NCBI RefSeq assembly: GCF_041346945.1
Contig: NZ_CP166850.1
Location: 8,726,501 to 8,790,500, forward strand
Direction of reading: 5' to 3'
DNA: 64,000 nt
DNA from: Amycolatopsis sp. cg9
GTDB lineage: Bacteria > Actinomycetota > Actinomycetes > Mycobacteriales > Pseudonocardiaceae
The first letter of the stretch is position 1; every line of letters begins with the position of its first letter. This document shows positions 24,542 through 32,632 of the stretch, piece by piece. The notes beneath the pieces are model-generated. The model saw nothing but the letters and a program-made list of their open reading frames with translations, made no database searches and had not been told where the DNA came from. A program made the translations under genes and the position numbers.

Positions 24542-25927
24542 ATGAGCATCGAGCACGCCGCCGCCGACCTGCTCGCCACCGGCCCGATCGCCACGGTCCT
24601 CGCCGTCCGGGCCACCGGCGAAGCGGTCAAGGTGTTCCCGGGCCCGTTCGACCGCGACACCCTGGCCGGGCTCGAGCGCGAACGCAAGGCGCTGGCCGCG
24701 ACCGGGCCGGCGCCGTCGATCCTGCCGGTGCTGGGCGTGGTCGACCACCCGGACGGCCGCGCGGGCGTCCGGATGGAGCTGTGCCGCGGTTCCTTGGCCG
24801 GGCTGCTCGGATCCGGCGTCCGCCTGCCCGCCGACGCCGTGCTCACGCTGGGAATCGCGGTCGCCTCGGCGCTGGCCGCGGCCCACGGTGCCGGCGTCCT
24901 GCACGGCGGGGTCACCCCGGGCAACGTGCTCCACCGCGCGTCGGGCGAGTTCGTCCTCGCCGACTTCGGGCCGACGCTGCGGCGCCGGTTCCCGCGCGAT
25001 CCGGTGCACGCGGTGGAGTACACCGCCCCGGAAACCCTGCGCGACGACACGCTTTCGGCCGCGTCCGACCTCTACGGGCTGGGCGCGGTGCTGTACAGCG
25101 CGCTGACCGGGGTGCCGCCGTTCCCGCGCCGGACCGGGCAGCAGCCCGGCGAGCGGATCCTGCAGGTGCTGCGGGAACCGGCCGCCCCGATCCGCGGCGC
25201 GGACGTCCCGCCCGGACTGTCCGATGTGGTCACCCGGCTGCTGGCCAAGGAACCGGACGACCGGCCGCCGGACGCGGCGGCCGTCGTGACGCTGCTCGAG
25301 AACCTGCGCGACGGCGTCGCACCACCGGTTTCCGCCCCGGACCCGGTGCTGCCCGAGGCCGAAGCCGAGCCGGAGCCGGAAGCGGCCGACGTCGAGTTCG
25401 ACGACTTCGCCGAGGTCCCCCGGCCCGCCGCGACCGCGCCGGTCTCGCCGAACCCGGGCGGGCGCACGCTGATCCGCACGTTCGGCGGCCCGGCCGAGCG
25501 CACCCGTCCGCCCGTCCGGCGCCGCACCGCGGTTTCGGCCGGCGTGGGCGTCGCCGTCGCGGGACTGGCCGTGCTGCCGTTCTTCACCGGACCGGACGAG
25601 GTGACCGGGCACGCGCTCCCGATCGCGCCGGCCGCGCAGCCGGCGAACACCGCCACGGCGCCGGACATCCACCTGTCACTGGCCCAGCCCGCCGACCTCG
25701 GCGACCACGTCCGGCTGACCTGGCGGGCCGACGGCGACCTCGACTTCGCCGTGGTGGTGGCGGGCGAGCGGATCGACACGATGATCCTGGTCGCGCACCG
25801 CCAGCGCGCGATGGAGGTCCCGATCGACCCGGCGCGCCGCTACTGCTTCCAGATCCGGGCCACCGACGGCAAGAACGTGTACACGAGCACCCCGATCCCG
25901 ATCCGCGGCGGCCACTGCACCTCCTGA
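24542..25927 (+). CDS. Receptor-like Ser/Thr pseudokinase with FN3-like ectodomain
   Basis: The protein is 461 residues. Residues ~1-255 form a protein-kinase fold: Lys30 (AVKVF) is the ATP-contacting lysine and Asp141 (ADFGPT) is the DFG aspartate. The catalytic loop reads HGGVTPGN at 121-128, so the catalytic Asp and Lys of HRDxKxxN are Gly and Thr. A Pro/Glu-rich juxtamembrane region follows, then one membrane helix near 327-348 and an outside domain of ~100 residues with a fibronectin-like pattern. The kinase is therefore probably inactive or strongly impaired. It sits among type VII genes, divergent from eccD, suggesting a scaffold or sensor for the secretion machine; that role is inferred. 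Confidence 0.82.
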   Translation: MSIEHAAADLLATGPIATVLAVRATGEAVKVFPGPFDRDTLAGLERERKALAATGPAPSILPVLGVVDHPDGRAGVRMELCRGSLAGLLGSGVRLPADAVLTLGIAVASALAAAHGAGVLHGGVTPGNVLHRASGEFVLADFGPTLRRRFPRDPVHAVEYTAPETLRDDTLSAASDLYGLGAVLYSALTGVPPFPRRTGQQPGERILQVLREPAAPIRGADVPPGLSDVVTRLLAKEPDDRPPDAAAVVTLLENLRDGVAPPVSAPDPVLPEAEAEPEPEAADVEFDDFAEVPRPAATAPVSPNPGGRTLIRTFGGPAERTRPPVRRRTAVSAGVGVAVAGLAVLPFFTGPDEVTGHALPIAPAAQPANTATAPDIHLSLAQPADLGDHVRLTWRADGDLDFAVVVAGERIDTMILVAHRQRAMEVPIDPARRYCFQIRATDGKNVYTSTPIPIRGGHCTS

Positions 25928-25940
25928 CCGCACCCCGGTG

Positions 25941-25986
25941 GTCGTGAGTGGGAAACAGTGTTCCAACCCTGTTTCTCACTCACGAC
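25941..25986. terminator. Long hairpin between convergent genes
   Basis: Arms 25941-25958 and 25969-25986 pair over 18 bp with one mismatch (GTCGTGAGTGGGAAACAG against its partner) around a 10-base loop. The structure overlaps the stop of the transglutaminase-like gene. Besides terminating both genes, the AT-richer arms suggest a dispersed repeat family. Confidence 0.75.
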
Positions 25987-28294
25987 GGTCGCGGGCCGGT
26001 GGGAGCAGCGTGCGCGGGTCCAGCGCCGCGCGCAGGCGGGCCGGCCACGGGCGCGTGGCCAGGCTGCGGCGCAGCTCCGCCACCTCCTGCCAGGCCCGGC
26101 GGACCGCGCCGTCCGTCACCGGGACGCCGGACCACAGCGCCATGTCGACCACCTTGCCCAGCCGGGTGATCGGTTCCCTCGTGCCTTCGCCCGCCAGCTC
26201 GGCCAGGTCGCGCGGGGTCATGCCGACGCGGTAGGGCACGCCGTCCGCGCGAAGCCGGTCCCGGGCCTCCGCCCACGCGCCGATGACGCCGTCCGCGCCG
26301 CTCGACCGGCGACGGCGGCGGGTGCGGATCCCCTTCGCCAGCGGCACTCCCCACAGCCAGCCGGCGAGCAGTGCGCCCACGGCGATCGCCGCCACCAGGC
26401 CCCAGCGGACCGAACCGCCGGAGGTCGCCGCGGTGTCGCCGGAGTCCTGGTGCCCCGGCGGCAGCTGCGGCGGCTGCAGCGACTGCTCCGGCGGCAGCTG
26501 CTGCCGGGCCAGCGAGGTCGCCTTCGCCAGACCGGTCTGCTGGCCGGTCTTCACGGCGGCGGCCGTCGGGTCGAGCGGCACCCAGCCGACGCCGTCGACG
26601 GCCACCTCGGGCCACGCCAGCACGTCGCGGTTGCGCACGACCCGGTAGTCACCGTCCACTTCGGACGATCCGCCGAACCCGACCACCAGCCGCGCCGGGA
26701 TGCCGGTCAGCCGGGCGAGGGCGACGTAGGCCGCGGCGAACTGCTCGCTCGTGCCCCGCCGCGTGTCGAGCAGGAACCGCCGCAGCTGCGGCCAGCCGTG
26801 CCCGGTCGGCAGGTCGGTGCCGACGGCGACCTGGTAGTGGGTGCTGAGGAACCGTTCGAGCTGCAGCGCCGACTGGAACGTCGGACGCAGGCCGCGCACG
26901 GCGTCCCGGGCCAGCTGCTCGACGTCCGCGGGCACCTGGCCGAGTTCGCCGAGCCCGCCCTCGGCCTTCGCGTCGACCTCCGCGCCCTCCAGCCGCGCCG
27001 CGTCGACGTCCGGCGACGACCACGTGAGCCGGTACCGCGGGTCCCGGGCGGGCGGATCGAGCAGCAGCGCCCCCGCCGTCTGGTCGACGAGCGGGTCGAC
27101 CCCGGTCACCCCGGTCGGCATGGCCTGGCTCGGCAGCCACGGTCCCGGCAGCCCGGTCACCCGCACGTCGGCGGTGCGCGTGGTGCCACCGGACGCGCTG
27201 CCGAGGTGCTGCCCGAGCCGGCGCAGCCGCAGGCCGGTGGACCAGTTGGCACCGTCGAAGCCGTCGAGGACGGCGAGCCGCCACCGGTCCACCGGCGCGT
27301 CGCTGCGGTAGCGGAAGACTTCCGCACCGGGCCGGGCGATCCGGTCGCCGACCTGGTCCAGCGGGTTGCCGAGCCCGTGCTGCGCGAGCGGTGCGACCTG
27401 GCGGTCGGTGAGCCGGACGGGATCGCGCCCGGCCGGATCGAGCGCGCCCAGCGCCACGGCCCCGGCGAGCAGCCCGGCGACGGTCGCCACGACGAGCCAG
27501 GCCGGCTTCGATCCGCCGGGACGGGACCACAGGGTCAGCGCGCCCGCACCCGCGTAGAGCACGGCCGCACCCACCGCGACCGGGCCGGACAAGGGCTGGT
27601 ACGCCTGGGAAAGCGCCGCCACGAGCACGCCCGGGAGCAGCGCGAGAAGCGGTTTTCGCAGCCGCAGCAGCACTTCCGTCCCGACGGTCGAGGCGAGCAG
27701 CACCGCGAGCGGGACGAACAGCAGCTGTTCCGGGACCGGCCGGGCCGGCCAGGTGGATTGCAGGGTGAGCAGCCAGCCTTCGGTGGCGCCGCGGGCCAGG
27801 ACGGCCAGCGTCTCCCCGGTCGGCAGGCCCGCGAGGGTGGTCGGGAACGCGACCACCTCCATCAGCCCGAGAATCCCGGCGGCGAGCACGACGAGCGGGC
27901 GGTACGGCGCCGCTTTCGGCAACCGGGCGCAGAGTTCGACGCAGCCGAAGGCGAGCGCCACGACGACGAGGACCGGGACGAGCACCGCGGTGAAGCCGAA
28001 GACCGGGGTGAACAGCAGCCCCGCGACCGCGGCGGCCCCGAGCACCCCGGCGACGGCGAGCCTGCCGTCGGCGGCCGTGCGCTGGGCTGCCGTGCGCCGG
28101 ACTCCCGCGGCCCGCGCGGCGGCAAGGCGACCACGGCGGCGCCCCCTCCGCGCCACCGCAGCACCTCCGGTACCCGACCGTCCGGCCCGGCCCGGCCGCC
28201 CCACCCCGCGGCGGCGCCCCCTGCGCACCACCGCACCACCCCCGCCACCGGACCGTCCCACCCGACCCCGCCGCCCAGCCACTCCCGCCGTCAC
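25976..28294 (-). CDS. Transglutaminase-like membrane protein lacking the catalytic Cys and His
   Basis: The protein is 772 residues from GTG 28294, overlapping the upstream stop (GTGA). An Arg/Gly-rich 60-residue N-terminus precedes 7-8 membrane helices, an outside transglutaminase-core domain, another helix near 650 and a cytoplasmic DUF4129-type tail. In the core, the Cys motif reads RRGTSEQFAAAY, with Ser where Cys is expected. The His motif reads VLAWPEVAV, with Leu for His; only the DPT Asp is kept. The protein is thus unlikely to be a thiol enzyme. It forms an operon with DUF58 and MoxR genes, a cassette common in actinobacteria. The Arg/Gly start is odd and a shorter start is possible. 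Confidence 0.85.
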   Translation of the reverse strand: MTAGVAGRRGRVGRSGGGGGAVVRRGRRRGVGRPGRAGRSGTGGAAVARRGRRRGRLAAARAAGVRRTAAQRTAADGRLAVAGVLGAAAVAGLLFTPVFGFTAVLVPVLVVVALAFGCVELCARLPKAAPYRPLVVLAAGILGLMEVVAFPTTLAGLPTGETLAVLARGATEGWLLTLQSTWPARPVPEQLLFVPLAVLLASTVGTEVLLRLRKPLLALLPGVLVAALSQAYQPLSGPVAVGAAVLYAGAGALTLWSRPGGSKPAWLVVATVAGLLAGAVALGALDPAGRDPVRLTDRQVAPLAQHGLGNPLDQVGDRIARPGAEVFRYRSDAPVDRWRLAVLDGFDGANWSTGLRLRRLGQHLGSASGGTTRTADVRVTGLPGPWLPSQAMPTGVTGVDPLVDQTAGALLLDPPARDPRYRLTWSSPDVDAARLEGAEVDAKAEGGLGELGQVPADVEQLARDAVRGLRPTFQSALQLERFLSTHYQVAVGTDLPTGHGWPQLRRFLLDTRRGTSEQFAAAYVALARLTGIPARLVVGFGGSSEVDGDYRVVRNRDVLAWPEVAVDGVGWVPLDPTAAAVKTGQQTGLAKATSLARQQLPPEQSLQPPQLPPGHQDSGDTAATSGGSVRWGLVAAIAVGALLAGWLWGVPLAKGIRTRRRRRSSGADGVIGAWAEARDRLRADGVPYRVGMTPRDLAELAGEGTREPITRLGKVVDMALWSGVPVTDGAVRRAWQEVAELRRSLATRPWPARLRAALDPRTLLPPARDRRE

Positions 28295-29424
28295 GCCGCC
28301 CCCGTCATCAGCGCGTTCCAGCGGGCTGCCGCGTCGGCCGCGTCCACCGCCGAGATCTGCCCCGCCCCCGCGACCGGAGCACCTTTCCGTGCGCCGAGGC
28401 GGATCACCGTGTCCGGGTGCCAGCGGCGGGCCGGGCCGAGGTCCGCGTCCGGGCCGGTCACCACCACCACGACCCCGCCAGGACGGCGCCCCGCCGCCAG
28501 TGGGGCCGGGAGCAGCGGGGCGTCGTCAGCGCCGTCCTGGGTGACCAGGCACAGCTCGTCCAGCACCACCCTCGCCACCCGCAAGCCGCTGTCCACCGGG
28601 GTGTCCGTGCCGGTCGTCGTGATCAGCCGGCAGTGCTGGCCCGCCGTCGCCGAGGCGAACAGCAGGGATGCCACCACCTCGACGGCTTCCTCGAACGCGG
28701 TCGCGGTCAGCGCCGACGGCCGGGTGTCGAGCAGAACCGTGCACCGCAGCTGCGCCGGATCGGCGTACTCGCGCACCATGAGCCGCCCGGTGCGGGCGGA
28801 CGCTTTCCAGTGCAGGTGCCGGACTTCGTCGCCGAGCACGTACTGGCGGACCGCGCGCAGGTCGGCCGAGCCGCGCAGGGGCGGGTCCGTGATCGGCCCG
28901 TCGTGGTGGTGGCGCGGGTGCCCGGCCCGCGCCGTACGCACGGTGTGCCGCCGCGGGTGCACCCACAGGCTCGCGGTGCCGCCGACCGTGCGCTCGCCGC
29001 GGGCGAGGGCGAACAGGTCGGGCCGGTCGAGCACGAGCGGGCCCACCTCGAGCCGGCCGCGCCGGGTGGTGGGCAGCTCGTAGTGGTACGTCGCCGCCGT
29101 GCCGGGGGCGAGCGGGCGCACGCGTACGCCGTGCGTCGCCTCGCCCAGGCGGTCCGCCGCGGCGAACCCGCCGTGGCGGCGCGTGCCGGTGTTGCGGACG
29201 GTCAGCGAAGCCAGCGCGGGTTCGCCGCGTTCGATCCGGTCCGGGAGCACGGTCCGGTCGACGTCGACTTCGGGCCGGAACCGGACGGCGGCCACGGCGA
29301 CGAGCACCGCGCCCGCCGCGATCCCGCCCAGCGCCCGGAAAAACGCGTACCCCAGCACTTCGCCCGCGGTGTAGAGCACGACGGCGGCAGCGAGCACGAA
29401 GACCCCGCGGCGGGTGAGCCGCAT
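28291..29424 (-). CDS. DUF58 domain membrane protein
   Basis: The protein is 377 residues from ATG 29424. Two membrane helices lie near the N-terminus (~8-46). The C-terminal half has the DUF58 core: DLRAVRQYVLGDEVRHLHWK, then ARTGRLMVREY, and an integrin-like VLLDTRPSA segment. DUF58 proteins work with MoxR AAA ATPases, probably as metal-ion-dependent adaptor/chaperone clients. The gene follows the MoxR gene by two bp and overlaps the transglutaminase-like gene by four, so all three are coupled. Confidence 0.92.
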   Translation of the reverse strand: MRLTRRGVFVLAAAVVLYTAGEVLGYAFFRALGGIAAGAVLVAVAAVRFRPEVDVDRTVLPDRIERGEPALASLTVRNTGTRRHGGFAAADRLGEATHGVRVRPLAPGTAATYHYELPTTRRGRLEVGPLVLDRPDLFALARGERTVGGTASLWVHPRRHTVRTARAGHPRHHHDGPITDPPLRGSADLRAVRQYVLGDEVRHLHWKASARTGRLMVREYADPAQLRCTVLLDTRPSALTATAFEEAVEVVASLLFASATAGQHCRLITTTGTDTPVDSGLRVARVVLDELCLVTQDGADDAPLLPAPLAAGRRPGGVVVVVTGPDADLGPARRWHPDTVIRLGARKGAPVAGAGQISAVDAADAAARWNALMTGAA

Positions 29425-29426
29425 CG

Positions 29427-30380
29427 CTACCGCCCCGCCGCGGCCGCCGGCGCGGGCGTCTCGGCCAGCAGCTCGTCCACGACGTCGGCGGTCCGCCGCT
29501 GGTTCAGCTCCGCGTCCGGCGTCAGCACCAGCCGGTGCCCGAGCACCGGGTGCGTGACGTCCTTGACGTCGTCGGGCGTGACGAAGTCGCGGCCGTGGGT
29601 GGCCGCGAGCGCCTGCGCCGCCCGGATCAGCGCGATGCTGCCGCGCGGGCTGGCCCCGTACCGGACGGCCGGGTGCGTCCGGCTCGCGGTGGCCAGCCGG
29701 ACGGCGTAGGACACGATTTCCGGGGCCAGGTGCGACTTGCGGACCTCGGCGATCACCGCTTGCACGGCGCCGAGGTCGAGCACCGGCCGCAGCTCGTCCG
29801 GGGTCACGCCGGCGCAGTCCCCCATCACGACCCGCATTTCGGCGTCGTGGTCGGGGTAGCCGACCGAAAGCCGCATCAGGAACCGGTCGAGCTGCGCCTC
29901 GGGCAGCCGGTAGGTGCCCTCCAGCTCGATCGGGTTCTGCGTGGCCACCACGAAGAACGGCCGCGGCACGTCCTGGCTGACCGCGTCGACCGTCACCCGC
30001 CGCTCGGCCATCACCTCCAGCAGCGCGGACTGCGTCTTCGGCGTGCCGCGGTTGATTTCGTCGGCCAGCACGACGTTCGCGAAGATCCCGCCGGGGTGGA
30101 ACTGGAACCGCTCGGCGTTCTGGTGGTACACCATCACGCCGGTGATGTCGCCGGGCAGCAGGTCCGGCGTGAACTGGATGCGGTTCCAGCTCGCGCCGAC
30201 GCTGCGCGCCAGGCAGCGGGCGAGCGTCGTCTTGCCGAGGCCCGGCACGTCTTCGATGAGCAGGTGCCCTTCGGCGAACAGCGCGGCGACCGCGAGGCGG
30301 ACGAGTTCGGGCTTGCCGCGCACGACCGCCTGGACGTTGTCGGCGATCAGCTCGTAGGCGGCCTTGGGAGTCGGGGTCAC
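29427..30380 (-). CDS. moxR: MoxR-family AAA+ ATPase
   Basis: The protein is 317 residues from GTG 30380, which overlaps the stop of the FN3 gene (GTGA) behind GAAGGAA. Walker A is EDVPGLGKTTLA (~43-54) and Walker B is VVLADEINR (~109). Sensor 1 is FVVATQNPIE and the MoxR-specific LPEAQLDRFLMR follows. MoxR ATPases act as chaperone-like remodelers, usually with DUF58/VWA partners, as here. The target is unknown; the neighbouring membrane proteins of the same operon are the likely clients. Confidence 0.95.
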   Translation of the reverse strand: MTPTPKAAYELIADNVQAVVRGKPELVRLAVAALFAEGHLLIEDVPGLGKTTLARCLARSVGASWNRIQFTPDLLPGDITGVMVYHQNAERFQFHPGGIFANVVLADEINRGTPKTQSALLEVMAERRVTVDAVSQDVPRPFFVVATQNPIELEGTYRLPEAQLDRFLMRLSVGYPDHDAEMRVVMGDCAGVTPDELRPVLDLGAVQAVIAEVRKSHLAPEIVSYAVRLATASRTHPAVRYGASPRGSIALIRAAQALAATHGRDFVTPDDVKDVTHPVLGHRLVLTPDAELNQRRTADVVDELLAETPAPAAAAGR

Positions 30381-32509
30381 GGTTCCTTCTTCGCCTCGGG
30401 TTTTCCGGTTTTCTTCAGCAGGCGGCGCGTTCCCAGCAGCGCGAGCGGCCCGAGCACGACCACGAACGCGGGCGTGCCCTGGAAGTGGTCCGAGCCGGTG
30501 CCCGCCGACGTCGTGATGGTGACGTCGACCGGGATCGCGCCGACCCAGTAGATGTTCGAGATGGTGAGGTTCGTGGTGCCGCTGCACGGAACGGACCCGG
30601 ACGAGCCACCCAGCGCGGTCGCCTTGCACGTCGCGGCCGCGCCGTTGCCGTTCGCGGTCACGGTGACGATGATCTGCTGGTCCGGCGCGCCCTTGCCCTG
30701 GACGTGGGTGATCTTCACGGTCGGCGGGCCCGAGGGCACGCGCACCGTCTTGCGGCCCGGGCTCCCGGTGAGCGCGGCGCCCGAGCCGTACTTCGTGACC
30801 GCGCGGACGGTGACCGTGACGGACCCGGTGAGCCCCGAGAACTGGGTCGAGGTACCGGAAACCTGGCGCTCCCCCGCGCCCGTCGCGCTCACCAGGTAGT
30901 GCACCAGGTCCGCGCCGTGCAGGTCCGGTGCGGACCAGTTCGCCGAGACCTTCCCGCCCGTTCCGGCGGTCAGGGTGACCGCGGGCGCGCCGGCCGCCTG
31001 CCCCGGCGCCGCCGCTTTCGCGCTCGCCCCCGGGCCGGTGCCCGCGGAGTTCTCGGCGGACACGGTCACCACGTAGGACTTCCCGTTGTCCAGGCCGCTC
31101 ACGGTGGCGCGGCGCGAACTCCCGGAGACCGTCGTCGACCCGCCCGGCCAGGACAGGTGGTACGCGGTGATCCGCGCGCCGTTGTCGGCGGCGGCCGACC
31201 ACGTCACCTTGACGGCGCCGTCCGACGCCGACGCGCTGACGTTGCGCGGCGCGCCCGGCGGCGTCGCTTTCGCGACCGGCGGCGGCACCGGCCGGGACGG
31301 CGGTTGCTGCGGCGGCGGCGCCGAACCGGTGTCCGACGGCTGCGGCGGGGCCGGCGGCGGCGTCTCGGCCTGGTGGCGTGCCTGCTCGTCGACGGCCACG
31401 TCGGCCACCGAACCGTTCTCGCCGTCGACGACCAGCACGTGCGAGCCGTCCGAACTGTCGACGTAGACGCGGTCGTCCTGGCCGCGGGCCAGCCGTGGCC
31501 GCCCGCCGGGGACCTTCTTGGTGCCCTTGAGCGTGCCGTGGCTGTCGTAGGTCCGGACCTCGTTGCGGGTTTCGTCGACCAGCGCGACGACGTGCGTGGT
31601 GGCGACCGGGCCGCTGAACCGGCCGTCCTCGGGCAGGTCCACCGAAACCGGCCGCCCGGCCGGGCCGTCCTTGCCGAGCCCGGTGGTGTCGATCAGGTGC
31701 AGCCGGTTGCGGTCCGGGTCGGCGACGGCGAGCCGCCCGTCGACCGAGGTGTTGGCCACCAAGGCGGTCGGGGGCAGCTTGACGCCGATCGCGAGGGGTT
31801 CGCCGAGCCCGTCCTTGCTCGCCGGGCTCAGCGTGTCCGCGGTGACGTCCAGCACCACCGGCCGGTCGTCGACGAGGGCGAGCAGCCCGCTGTGCCCGGC
31901 GGGCAGCTGCGCCGGGCAGGTCGGGGTGGTCGCGCCGCGCGGCAGTTCGCACACCGAGCCGGTGTCGATCCGGTACACCCACAGGGTTCCGTCGCCGGTG
32001 GCGACGGGCGTGGCCAGCGGGCCGCCGGCCGCGACGGTGGCCACCGGGTCGCCGAGCCGGACGATCCGGCCGGCGTTGCGGTAGACCAGGTACGGCCCGC
32101 CCGCGACCTCCAGCACCGACGGCGTTTCGGTGGCCGGCGGCGCGATCGCGCTCTCCACCCCCAATGTCGACTTGTCGAACAACGTGATCCGCGACCGGTC
32201 GACGACGTAGCCGGACCGGCCGCCCTGCACGACCTGGCTGCCCGGCCCGGCGGGCACGCCCGCCCGCGCGTCGACCTCACCGGCCCCGCCGTCGACGTGC
32301 AGCGCGGACTGGAGCGCGTCGCTGTACACCCAGTGGCCGGCCTGGACGTACTCCAGGTCCGACGGCATCGGCGCCCGGCCGGCGACGGCCACCCCGATCA
32401 GCGCGAGGCACCCGGCGACCAGGAACGCGAGCACCAGCCGGGTGCGCGCGGCGGCGCCGAGCCCGCGGCTCTTCTTCTCCGTGCCCTCCCCGGCCACGTC
32501 GACATACAT
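30377..32509 (-). CDS. Membrane-anchored beta-propeller-like protein with two FN3 domains
   Basis: The protein is 710 residues from ATG 32509. A membrane helix covers ~25-44. Residues ~50-370 form repeating beta-strand segments with VDGxxLAVADPDRN-type turns, consistent with a propeller-like fold. A Pro-rich linker (~375-415) leads to two fibronectin type III domains (~416-500 and ~505-590), a further beta domain with a Cys pair and a final membrane helix near 680-700 with a Lys-rich cytoplasmic end. It is probably a surface protein anchored at both ends. It heads the operon with MoxR, DUF58 and the transglutaminase-like gene, and is divergent from eccE. Confidence 0.8.
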   Translation of the reverse strand: MYVDVAGEGTEKKSRGLGAAARTRLVLAFLVAGCLALIGVAVAGRAPMPSDLEYVQAGHWVYSDALQSALHVDGGAGEVDARAGVPAGPGSQVVQGGRSGYVVDRSRITLFDKSTLGVESAIAPPATETPSVLEVAGGPYLVYRNAGRIVRLGDPVATVAAGGPLATPVATGDGTLWVYRIDTGSVCELPRGATTPTCPAQLPAGHSGLLALVDDRPVVLDVTADTLSPASKDGLGEPLAIGVKLPPTALVANTSVDGRLAVADPDRNRLHLIDTTGLGKDGPAGRPVSVDLPEDGRFSGPVATTHVVALVDETRNEVRTYDSHGTLKGTKKVPGGRPRLARGQDDRVYVDSSDGSHVLVVDGENGSVADVAVDEQARHQAETPPPAPPQPSDTGSAPPPQQPPSRPVPPPVAKATPPGAPRNVSASASDGAVKVTWSAAADNGARITAYHLSWPGGSTTVSGSSRRATVSGLDNGKSYVVTVSAENSAGTGPGASAKAAAPGQAAGAPAVTLTAGTGGKVSANWSAPDLHGADLVHYLVSATGAGERQVSGTSTQFSGLTGSVTVTVRAVTKYGSGAALTGSPGRKTVRVPSGPPTVKITHVQGKGAPDQQIIVTVTANGNGAAATCKATALGGSSGSVPCSGTTNLTISNIYWVGAIPVDVTITTSAGTGSDHFQGTPAFVVVLGPLALLGTRRLLKKTGKPEAKKEP

Positions 32510-32522
32510 GGACCGGACGCTA
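32510..32522 (-). promoter_or_regulatory. Leaderless promoter of the FN3 protein operon
   Basis: On the reverse strand TAGCGT (32522-32517) is followed after seven bases by ATG 32509, with no ribosome site. Confidence 0.5.
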
Positions 32523-32532
32523 GGGCCCGATC

Positions 32533-32586
32533 ATGAAATTTCGATGAAACGCCCTGACCCGCGCCGATGTCATCGAAACCTCAGGT
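32533..32586. promoter_or_regulatory. TTTCGATGA repeats and 19-bp motif shared with the response regulator start
   Basis: Between the divergent FN3 and eccE genes lie GAAATTTCGATGAAAC (32535-32550) and, reversed, the 19-bp sequence 32568-32586, identical to 2742-2760. These are candidate binding sites for the OmpR-type regulator encoded at 2755. The regulator assignment is an inference. Confidence 0.4.
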
Positions 32587-32632
32587 CCGCGGGGAAATCT
32601 GTCCCCGTCGACCGGCACCAGGAGGGGGCACG

